Source of the DNA: CAYNHZ01 sp964397445
Lineage (GTDB): Bacteria > Bacteroidota > Bacteroidia > Bacteroidales > UBA932
Direction: 5' to 3'
DNA length: 64,000 nucleotides
Assembly (NCBI GenBank): GCA_964397445.1
Contig: CAYNHZ010000006.1
Location: forward strand, 1 to 64,000
Part shown: one piece after another, positions 35,167 to 41,322 of the stretch
Position numbering within the stretch: position 1 is the stretch's first letter
Layout of the letters: the number at the start of each line of letters is the position of its first letter
Notes under the pieces: model-generated
Database searches by the model: none
Told to the model about the DNA's origin: nothing
What the model saw: only the letters and a program-made list of their open reading frames with translations
Program-made: the position numbers and the translations under genes

Positions 35167-35316
35167 ATGGCATTATCTGATATAGGTGTCGGTCGAGGCA
35201 CTACAATAGAGGAGCGTGATCGATCAGGATGTAAACGCAAACAGTGGTACTCAAAACAACTTTTTCATCAGGTAAAAGTACTTGGTGTTTTAATAGCTGA
35301 GAAATATGGAGAATGA
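35167..35316 (+). CDS. Possible 49-aa basic protein
   Basis: ATG-to-TGA frame of 49 codons (MALSDIGVGRGTTIEERDRS, then GCKRKQWYSKQLFHQV). It lies on the island strand but has no promoter or recognisable domain, and the surrounding DNA is decayed. It may be a short phage gene or chance. Confidence 0.25.
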   Translation: MALSDIGVGRGTTIEERDRSGCKRKQWYSKQLFHQVKVLGVLIAEKYGE

Positions 35317-35392
35317 GCTGCATATGATCAACTAAATACCAAATAGATATCATAATTATCTTTTAGTATTATGATAATTACGTTTCTTTTTC

Positions 35393-35400
35393 TATTTTTG
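35393..35400 (+). promoter_or_regulatory. -7 element for the 63-aa membrane protein
   Basis: TATTTTTG is an exact TAnnTTTG, 19 nt before the ATG at 35419. It argues for that ATG over an in-frame one at 35371, which would precede the transcript start. Confidence 0.5.
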
Positions 35401-35418
35401 CAAAAAGCAAAGGTAAGT

Positions 35419-35610
35419 ATGGCTCTTAACGATCACAATTTATGGAAAGCTGTTAAGTATGTTGCATTGTTCAACGTTCTTATTTGTATAAGTGATGACA
35501 ATTGGTATGGAGCGGTTGGAATACTTATTTTACTTCTGTTAGCTTCTCCTATATACAATGCGCTAAACTACTGTTTAGGTAGCATAAGTGAAATATTTCG
35601 AAATAGATAA
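35419..35610 (+). CDS. 63-aa membrane protein of unknown function
   Basis: Two hydrophobic segments (AVKYVALFNVLICIS and AVGILILLLLASPIYNALNY) in 63 residues, a short amphipathic start (MALNDHNLW) and a basic end. A well-placed -7 element and a strong terminator bracket it, so it is a self-contained transcription unit within the island. No family recognised. Small membrane proteins in prophages include holins and superinfection-exclusion proteins, but nothing here identifies either. Confidence 0.55.
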   Translation: MALNDHNLWKAVKYVALFNVLICISDDNWYGAVGILILLLLASPIYNALNYCLGSISEIFRNR

Positions 35611-35647
35611 TACATTACATTCAGTATAAAGTATTTACACAGATGAC

Positions 35648-35678
35648 AAAAAAGACCTAATTAATAAGGTCTTTTTTT
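35648..35678 (+). terminator. Intrinsic terminator
   Basis: AAAAAAGACC, a 10-nt loop TAATTAATAA, GGTCTTTTTT with T-run. The A-run/T-run symmetry makes it usable in both directions. It ends the 63-aa membrane-protein unit and separates it from the HigB chimera. Confidence 0.8.
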
Positions 35679-35731
35679 GTTCCATACTGGCGGGTCGAGT
35701 GTTATATTTTGCACTTGAAAAGAGAAGCGAT

Positions 35732-36232
35732 ATGGAGATTAAGTTTGATAAAAAATACCTTTCGGAACTACATTATAACGGCTGTTGCTCTGACAAAAAA
35801 CACAGATACCAACCCGATATAGCGAAGCGTTACCAGCGTTGTATAAACCTAATGGAAAATGTACCAATGATAGAGAGCTTATATCAATATCACGCATTGA
35901 ATTACGAAATACTAACTGATGACAAAACAACACTGAAAGGCAAATCCGACCTGCCGGGGGTGCTACTTGCAGGCAGTATATTAGCAAACGGAAATCAAGA
36001 TACCTCCTTCGGTGCAAAAGCTAAGGATGCAATATATATATCAACAGGGGTATACAGGATAAACCATTGTATTGGCCACACAGAATACTATGTAAATGTG
36101 AGTGTACAAGGGGCGCAAGGTATAGCAGGAGTGGCAGAGAAACAATCAGATTATTTCACCGTAAACATCCGGTCATTCACAGGGGTACTCACAAACTTGC
36201 CATTTGACTACTCGGTCTTTGGCGAGAACTAA
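35732..36232 (+). pseudogene. HigB-type toxin N-terminus fused to a phage tail-like C-terminus
   Basis: A continuous 166-codon frame from MEIKFDKKYLSELHYNG. Residues 1 to about 72 match a RelE/HigB mRNA-interferase toxin (SDKKHRYQPDIAKRYQRCI, LYQYHALNYEIL). The remaining part of HigB, with the last beta-strands and catalytic residues (usual length about 105), is replaced from about residue 73 by an unrelated Gly/Val-rich sequence. That sequence (GVYRINHCIGHTEYYVNVSV, then FTVNIRSFTGVLTNLPFDYS) resembles C-terminal parts of phage tail-fibre proteins. No HigA antitoxin follows. An in-frame deletion joining an early and a late phage gene explains it. An upstream ATG at 35699 would add 11 residues. 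Confidence 0.55.
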
Positions 36233-36233
36233 A

Positions 36234-36268
36234 AAAGAGAGGTCGTTATATAGCGGCCTCTCTTTCTT
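36234..36268. terminator. Intrinsic terminator after the HigB chimera
   Basis: AAAGAGAGGTCG, an 8-nt loop and CGGCCTCTCTTT form a 12-bp stem with one G-T pair, followed by TCTT. It starts 1 nt after the chimera's stop and also sits 19 nt beyond the stop of the converging lipoprotein gene, so it can serve both. Confidence 0.75.
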
Positions 36269-36286
36269 AATCTTATATTATCTATT

Positions 36287-36850
36287 CTACTGCTTCCCCT
36301 CTGCCTTTAGAGCTCTCCACTCAGCACCGGTGATAGGGACAAAGACATATGCACTGTCAAAAATCCTATAACACTCATCATACTCACCCCTGCCAAAAGC
36401 CTCCTTTATCTTCAATCCAGTCTCTCTGATAACCCGATTAGGAATATATGCAATAGTGTCGTATTTTGTTATCTGAATAGTAGCGTTAGTGTCTCTTCTG
36501 AACACCATATTATAGCCGTCAAGGATGGTTGGATACAATGTGGTATCTTGATAGTTGATGACGAAATCTGTCCAGAAGATAAACTTTGGGTTGATGGTGT
36601 CGCGCTGGTTCTCAGCAAAGCCCATAACAGGAAAGGAAGTACTATTATACACCAACCAGGAGATATCTTCTGTCTGTTTTACTATCTCCTTTGCAGAGAG
36701 GTGTGCAGGGTTCTCGGAGCTCTTCACCTCCGCTGCCGGACGAATATATATCTTGGCTTCAGGATCAAGAACGTTTTTCTTGACAGGCTTCTGACAACCA
36801 ATAACCGCCAAGATGATACTTGCAACTAAAAAATATGTAAACTTTTTCAT
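36287..36850 (-). CDS. Lipoprotein of unknown function
   Basis: A 187-aa lipoprotein: MKKFTYFLVASIILAVIGC is a signal peptide with a lipobox ending at C19. The mature part has no recognised domain; it is beta-rich in the middle (TILDGYNMVFRRDT) and ends in a helix (GAEWRALKAEGKQ). An ATG 11 codons upstream would add non-signal residues and lies on top of the -7 element, so the start at 36850 is chosen. At the island's right end, such genes are often cargo expressed from the integrated state; that is an inference. Confidence 0.65.
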   Translation of the reverse strand: MKKFTYFLVASIILAVIGCQKPVKKNVLDPEAKIYIRPAAEVKSSENPAHLSAKEIVKQTEDISWLVYNSTSFPVMGFAENQRDTINPKFIFWTDFVINYQDTTLYPTILDGYNMVFRRDTNATIQITKYDTIAYIPNRVIRETGLKIKEAFGRGEYDECYRIFDSAYVFVPITGAEWRALKAEGKQ

Positions 36851-36880
36851 AATATGTATGTTTTGAGTTGTTTTACCCAA

Positions 36881-36888
36881 CAAAGGTA
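36881..36888 (-). promoter_or_regulatory. -7 element for the island lipoprotein
   Basis: Complement of CAAAGGTA is TACCTTTG, an exact TAnnTTTG, 30 nt before the lipoprotein ATG at 36850. No clear -33 TTG. Confidence 0.5.
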
Positions 36889-36979
36889 AAAATTATTTAC
36901 TTCTTTTAAGAACTCATTAAAACACATTTAAATGTTCATTAATATCAATTTAAACATCTTTTTCCCTTTCCTTTTCTAG

Positions 36980-37294
36980 CCTTGCTTTCCCTTTCCGAAG
37001 CCTTGCTTCCCATTTTCGAAGCCTTGCATTCCCTTTCCGAAGCATTGCATTTCCTTTCCGAAGCCTTGCATTTCCTTTCCGAAGCATTGCATTTCCTTTC
37101 CGAAACCTTGCATTCCCTTTCCGAAGCATTGCATTTCCTTTCCGAAGCCTTGCATTTCCTTTCCGAAGCATTGCATTTCCTTTCCGAAACCTTGCATTCC
37201 CTTTCCGAAGCATTGCATTTCCTTTCCGAAGCATTGCATTTCCTTTCCGAAGCATTGCATTTCCTTTCCGAAACCTTGCATTTCCTTTCCGAAG
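36980..37294. repeat. 21-bp minisatellite, 15 units, with 84-bp higher-order period
   Basis: Fifteen head-to-tail copies of a 21-bp unit, CATTGCATTTCC followed by TTTCCGAAG. Two common variants begin CCTTGC or CATTGC, and some units end AAA. Units 3-6, 7-10 and 11-14 form a four-unit block (84 bp) that is identical in the first two copies and differs slightly in the third. The unit is a multiple of three and has no stop in several frames, so long repetitive frames exist on both strands (minus strand: LRKGNAM-type heptads, with an ATG at 37495). No codon bias or conserved domain supports translation. Function unknown. Confidence 0.9.
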
Positions 37295-37336
37295 CCTGAG
37301 TTTACACAAAATGGTGACCGTGGATGTATGCTCGGA

Positions 37337-37403
37337 GGTGGCTTTAGACACGCTCACCCCTTTCAGAGATGTCTGCAGGGCACATTGATGTGTCCAAAGC
37401 CTT
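37337..37403 (+). repeat. 67-bp direct repeat, copy 1
   Basis: Begins GGTGGCTTTAGACACGCT and ends GTGTCCAAAGCCTT; about 90% identical to copy 2 at 37421-37487, 84 bp away. The outer parts CTTTAGACAC and GTGTCCAAAG are near-perfect inverted repeats, so each copy can fold back with CTGCAG near its centre. Nature unknown; it resembles short repetitive extragenic elements. Confidence 0.8.
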
Positions 37404-37420
37404 GGTTTTTGACCCGGAAT

Positions 37421-37487
37421 GGTGGCTTTAGACACGCTTACCCCGCTTAGAGATGTCTGCAGGGCACATTGGTGTGTCCAAAGCCTT
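37421..37487 (+). repeat. 67-bp direct repeat, copy 2
   Basis: Second copy, with changes at a handful of positions (CGCTTACCCCGCTTAG against CGCTCACCCCTTTCAG). It is followed by a T-run of seven. The region 36889-37569 holds only these repeats, the minisatellite and the right TGTCCCG pair; I see no supported gene in it. Confidence 0.8.
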
Positions 37488-37495
37488 TTTTTCAT

Positions 37496-37514
37496 CTGTC
37501 CCGTATCTGTCCCG
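37496..37514 (+). repeat. Right paired TGTCCCG repeats
   Basis: CTGTCCCG at 37496-37503 and again at 37507-37514, 55 bp inside the right boundary and in the same orientation as the pair at the left end. Candidate integrase arm sites. Confidence 0.5.
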
Positions 37515-37569
37515 TTTTGAGTTTAAAATTTATTAAATCAATCAAAATCAGATACTTAACTTAAAAAAG

Positions 37570-37962
37570 TGGAGATGGGCGGACTCGAACCGCCGTCCAA
37601 ACACAGCATCCAAAAGTTTTCTACATATTTAGTTTGTATTTGGTTGTCGGGGAATAACTGCAAACAAACAGGCTATTATACCCTTATCCTCTATTTCTTA
37701 AAACGCTTTAGAGAAATCCACGTTAGCAGTCGTCTTTAATGATACCCCAAATGCCAAACATAGATGACATAAAGTTTGGCGGGATACTCGTCGCTACTAC
37801 CCTTGGCAGTGCGATTAAGTTAATAAGCTTGGCTTATTAAGCAGCGAGTGCGTAATTATTGTTGCCTTTTAATGGCTTGAGATCTGAGATTTACGGGCAA
37901 AATCCCGACGCCCGATATGCTTACTTTCCGATGTCTTATGCTGTCAAAACCAAAACATCCCC
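37570..37962 (-). ncRNA. ssrA: Transfer-messenger RNA (tmRNA)
   Basis: Rescues stalled ribosomes by trans-translation. The 5' end GGGGATG pairs with the 3' CATCTCC (7 bp, one G-U), the T-arm GGCGGTTCGAGTCCGCC is intact, and GGTTTTGACAGCAT is the conserved 5' block. The tag frame lies at 37837-37866 and reads GNNNYALAA followed by tandem TAA stops, close to the Bacteroidetes consensus tag. Length is 393 nt with discriminator A at 37570; CCA is not encoded. The 3' end was used as the integration site of the neighbouring island and remains functional in sequence. Confidence 0.95.
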
Positions 37963-37971
37963 ATAATTTTG

Positions 37972-37979
37972 CAAAATTA
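37972..37979 (-). promoter_or_regulatory. -7 element for ssrA
   Basis: Complement of CAAAATTA is TAATTTTG, an exact TAnnTTTG, 9 nt before the tmRNA 5' end. It overlaps the stop codon of the upstream 7TM-HD gene. No good -33 element was found. Confidence 0.5.
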
Positions 37980-40034
37980 GTAATTTTTTTCAGTATTATC
38001 CCGTTTACCACTAATTTCAGGATACACAATCCGTTCGTGATAGATTTGAGTAATATGCCTTTTGAAGAACTCTTTCAATAAGGTTATCTCCCGAATGGAA
38101 ATATCTGCATTGATAAGTTGCGAGTCTGAGAGTCTGCTCGCTATGATTGAATCGACCAATATAGAGATACTTTCATAAGAGTAATCTTTAAGAGTCCTCG
38201 ATGCCGCCTCGACAGCATCTGCCATAAGGACAATAACTTGCTCTTTGGTCGTTGGCAAATTACCCTGATATTTGAATGGTTCAACATTGTTAGGATCCCC
38301 TCCAGACTTACAATAGACGACATAAAAATAGTTGGTAAGGGTCTGAGCATGATGTGTTTTAATAAAATCGACAACTATTCCTGGCAATTTATGCTTTTTA
38401 GCTATCTCCACCCCATCATCAACATGTTTTATGATTTGTTGTGCACTTTCGATAGGAGAGAGAAGTTTATGGTAGTCTATCCCAGGAGCTTGATTCTCTA
38501 CAAAACAAAGGGGATTTTTTATCTTTCCAATATCATGATATAACGCCCCAACCTTGGCAAGCTGAATATTAGCCCCTATCTCTCTCGCCCCATCTCCCGC
38601 AAGATTTGACACTTGTAATGAGTGTTGAAATGTCCCTGGAGCCTTATGAGAAAGCTCTTGCAAAAGTAAGTTATTGGTATCTGATAGGTCAACGAGTCTC
38701 GAATTTGAAACAAGTGAAAATATTTTTTCAAATAGAAAAGAGACAGGATACGCAGCAACAACAAACAATGCATTTGCTGCAATATAAAAAAGATAGGTGG
38801 TATCAAACATCAACAGGGAGCCGTCATAAGAGAGTTTAAATCCTATGTATGAGACTAATACCACAATAAAAATAAAGAATGAATTTAGAAACTGCATCCA
38901 CCCCTTATTGAGATAGTAAAACGAAATCAAAGCGACAACACCAGCAATGAGATTCATAAAATAGAGTTGTACACCATTTTGAGACAAAATTAAGAGAGGA
39001 ATCAAAATGATTGCATACAGAGGGAATACGAGAGACTGTTTGAAAAACGAGAAGAGATAAAGGGCAAAAACAGCATAGGGAACCATAAAAAGAAATTCCA
39101 CATTGATGTTCCTAACAATAATTGTTGCTATAAATGAGACTAAGAAAATTGTCAAAATAAAATAATACATATTTAGATTGGCAAATATCTTAATATCAAT
39201 AAAATATATAACTGCAAAAATCAGCATCAATAAGATCACAATCAAAATAGCGTGTCCTGATAACAAACCGACAAAAGAGCCTGTATATCCATAACTCAAT
39301 TCATACTCAGCTTTATATGAGTCAAGAAACTGCTCAATTTCAGCAGTTACTATTTCCCCTTGAGATACAATAAGCTGCCCGGTATAAACCATCCCTTTTG
39401 TAGGTGAGATATAATCTACTGCCTCCTTATGAATCAAATCTGTTTTATTTTTGTCATATATGAGGTTAGGAACCAAATAATCAGCTATTTTAAGGGCATT
39501 AAATAGTGAATCGGCATTAATATCGGGATATGTCCTTCTTATATTGTTTTTAATAAAAACACTTGCCCTTCTAATATCGAAAACCTCTGATGCAGGCACC
39601 TCTATTGCACGCCTGTCACGCTGAACTATAATCATCCTATCTGATGAGTATGTTTCATCCATAACTGCTGAGAGACCAACTTTGTATATCTTATCCATCG
39701 ACTCCAAAATATCGATGATATAGTGCCGATCCCTCATTTTATCTTGCTGAAGAGATTTTATTTTTTCAATTTGTAAAGGGTATATAGATACATTATAATC
39801 GTAATAGGGCACTATCTTTGAAGCATTACTCTCCTTCTCTTTCAAAAGTTCCATTTCTGTTTTAAGAATTGGAAAATCCATTGGAGCTAAAAGAGTTTCG
39901 TATATCCAAGGCCTCCCTTTTTGATACTTGTATTTAAATTTCCCCTCATTCGGGAAGAAAAACAATACTATAACCAAAACTACAGCCAAGGCTATATAAA
40001 TTTTTGGATTCTTCAAATAATTTACCCTATCCAT
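37977..40034 (-). CDS. 7TM-HD phosphohydrolase (PgpH-like)
   Basis: A 685-aa membrane protein of the 7TMR-HD family, whose studied member PgpH hydrolyses cyclic di-AMP. One N-terminal helix (10-27), an extracytoplasmic 7TMR-HDED domain (about 30-255), seven transmembrane helices (about 262-455), then a cytoplasmic HD domain with the LYHDIGK motif and a preceding QHSLQVSNL carrying another metal ligand. Length and order match the family. It lies directly downstream of the alpha-oxoamine synthase, whose stop codon abuts its ATG, so they are cotranscribed. Regulation of c-di-AMP is inferred from the family. Confidence 0.88.
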   Translation of the reverse strand: MDRVNYLKNPKIYIALAVVLVIVLFFFPNEGKFKYKYQKGRPWIYETLLAPMDFPILKTEMELLKEKESNASKIVPYYDYNVSIYPLQIEKIKSLQQDKMRDRHYIIDILESMDKIYKVGLSAVMDETYSSDRMIIVQRDRRAIEVPASEVFDIRRASVFIKNNIRRTYPDINADSLFNALKIADYLVPNLIYDKNKTDLIHKEAVDYISPTKGMVYTGQLIVSQGEIVTAEIEQFLDSYKAEYELSYGYTGSFVGLLSGHAILIVILLMLIFAVIYFIDIKIFANLNMYYFILTIFLVSFIATIIVRNINVEFLFMVPYAVFALYLFSFFKQSLVFPLYAIILIPLLILSQNGVQLYFMNLIAGVVALISFYYLNKGWMQFLNSFFIFIVVLVSYIGFKLSYDGSLLMFDTTYLFYIAANALFVVAAYPVSFLFEKIFSLVSNSRLVDLSDTNNLLLQELSHKAPGTFQHSLQVSNLAGDGAREIGANIQLAKVGALYHDIGKIKNPLCFVENQAPGIDYHKLLSPIESAQQIIKHVDDGVEIAKKHKLPGIVVDFIKTHHAQTLTNYFYVVYCKSGGDPNNVEPFKYQGNLPTTKEQVIVLMADAVEAASRTLKDYSYESISILVDSIIASRLSDSQLINADISIREITLLKEFFKRHITQIYHERIVYPEISGKRDNTEKNY

Positions 40035-41297
40035 CTACCCATTAATAGCTTTATTTTGCATAACATCTGAATTGTAAAATCCTTTATCTAACTTCTTCTT
40101 AACATCGGAAAAAGCGTTTAATGTATACTCTACATCTTCCAATGAGTGAGAAGCAGTAGGGATAATTCTAAACATAATAACCCCCTTAGGAACAACTGGA
40201 TACACAACCACTGAACAGAAAATACGATAATTCTCTCTCAAATCCACTACTATATTTGTTGCTTGAGGAATGGTCCCATTAATAAAAACAGGAGTCACAC
40301 AAGCCTCCGCAGGGCCTATATCAAAACCCCTCTGACGCAATCCATTTTGCAATGCACGGGTGATAATCCAAAGCTTATCCCTCAACTCATCACCCTCGGC
40401 ACTTCTGATGATCTCCAATCTTTTTAAACATCCCTCAACAATCGGCATTGGAAGCGATTTTGCATAAATTTGAGAACGAAGATTATATCTTAAATAATTA
40501 ATAATAGACTTTGGACCTGCAACAAAACCACCTATTGTAGCCATCGCTTTTGCATAGGCACCTATGTAAAGATCTATCTGATCCATAACCCCAAAATGTT
40601 CTGATGTTCCCCTACCATGTTCTCCCATCACTCCAAACCCGTGGGCATCATCAATTAAGATTCTGAAATTATATTTCTTCTTTAACGCAACTATTTGATC
40701 CAAAATACCAAGTGCTCCGGTCATACCGTAAACCCCCTCCGTAATAAGGAGTACTCCTCCACCTGTCTCTTCACAAAGCTTCAATGCACGTTGAATAGTT
40801 TTTTCACATTTTTCAATATCATTATGAGGATAAACCATCCTTTTACCCATATGAAGACGACATCCATCTATCAAACAGGCATGAGCTTCAGAGTCGTAAA
40901 CTATAACATCGTGTCTGGTAAGAAGGGCATCAATCGTTGAAAATATCCCCTGGTAACCGAAATTAAACAAAAAAGCATCCTCTTTACGCTCAAAATCAGC
41001 AAGTTCCCTTTCAAGTTTTTCATGAAGAGATGTTTGTCCCGACATCATCCTTGCCCCCATAGGATAGGCCAATCCCCATTTCACTGCAGCCTCTCCATCA
41101 ACTCTACGAACCTCGGGGTGATTTGCCAAACCAAGATAATTATTCAGACTCCAACACAATACTTCGTGTCCATTAAAAATCATCCTCGGCTTTATCTCAC
41201 CCTCTAATTTTGGGAAGGTAAAATATCCGTGTGATTTAGTACGATACTGTCCGAGAGGACCACCCTCATCTTTGTTTATTCTTTCAAAAATATCCAT
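40035..41297 (-). CDS. Alpha-oxoamine synthase (serine palmitoyltransferase/KBL type)
   Basis: PLP enzyme (420 aa) condensing an amino acid with an acyl-CoA, releasing CO2. Visible: LNNYLGLANHPEV, H139 over the PLP ring in EAHAC, D216-x-x-H region LIDDAHGFGVMG, and the Schiff-base lysine K250 in AYAKAMATIGGF. The usual context is TLSKAFG, so this is a divergent branch. In Bacteroidetes such proteins are annotated as serine palmitoyltransferase-like or glycine C-acetyltransferase. Sphingolipid synthesis is common in the phylum, but substrate cannot be settled here. It lies 25 nt downstream of gyrB. Confidence 0.82.
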   Translation of the reverse strand: MDIFERINKDEGGPLGQYRTKSHGYFTFPKLEGEIKPRMIFNGHEVLCWSLNNYLGLANHPEVRRVDGEAAVKWGLAYPMGARMMSGQTSLHEKLERELADFERKEDAFLFNFGYQGIFSTIDALLTRHDVIVYDSEAHACLIDGCRLHMGKRMVYPHNDIEKCEKTIQRALKLCEETGGGVLLITEGVYGMTGALGILDQIVALKKKYNFRILIDDAHGFGVMGEHGRGTSEHFGVMDQIDLYIGAYAKAMATIGGFVAGPKSIINYLRYNLRSQIYAKSLPMPIVEGCLKRLEIIRSAEGDELRDKLWIITRALQNGLRQRGFDIGPAEACVTPVFINGTIPQATNIVVDLRENYRIFCSVVVYPVVPKGVIMFRIIPTASHSLEDVEYTLNAFSDVKKKLDKGFYNSDVMQNKAING

Positions 41298-41322
41298 AAA
41301 AATATTAATTAGTCAATTTTAA

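Larger units (their letters stand above)
33964..37583. mobile_element. Decayed prophage/genomic island at the tmRNA 3' end
   Basis: A 3.6-kb segment bounded by a 15-bp direct repeat of the tmRNA 3' end (33964-33978 and 37569-37583), with paired TGTCCCG repeats just inside each end. It contains a repressor stump, an operator-like palindrome, a 53-aa putative DNA-binding protein, a HigB-toxin/phage-tail chimera, a lipoprotein gene and repeat arrays. No integrase, portal, terminase or capsid gene remains. It is best read as an ssrA-integrated temperate phage or integrative element reduced by internal deletions. Whether the remaining ends can still be moved by an integrase encoded elsewhere is unknown. 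Confidence 0.65.

Noticed and set aside
36980..37294. CRISPR array
   Set aside because: The units are contiguous with no spacers, and no cas genes are in the window.
36950..37495. 181-codon minus-strand frame (and two more in other frames) through the repeats
   Set aside because: It consists only of the 67-bp repeats and the 21-bp minisatellite. The unit length is a multiple of three, so several frames stay open on both strands at once, which is not evidence of a gene.
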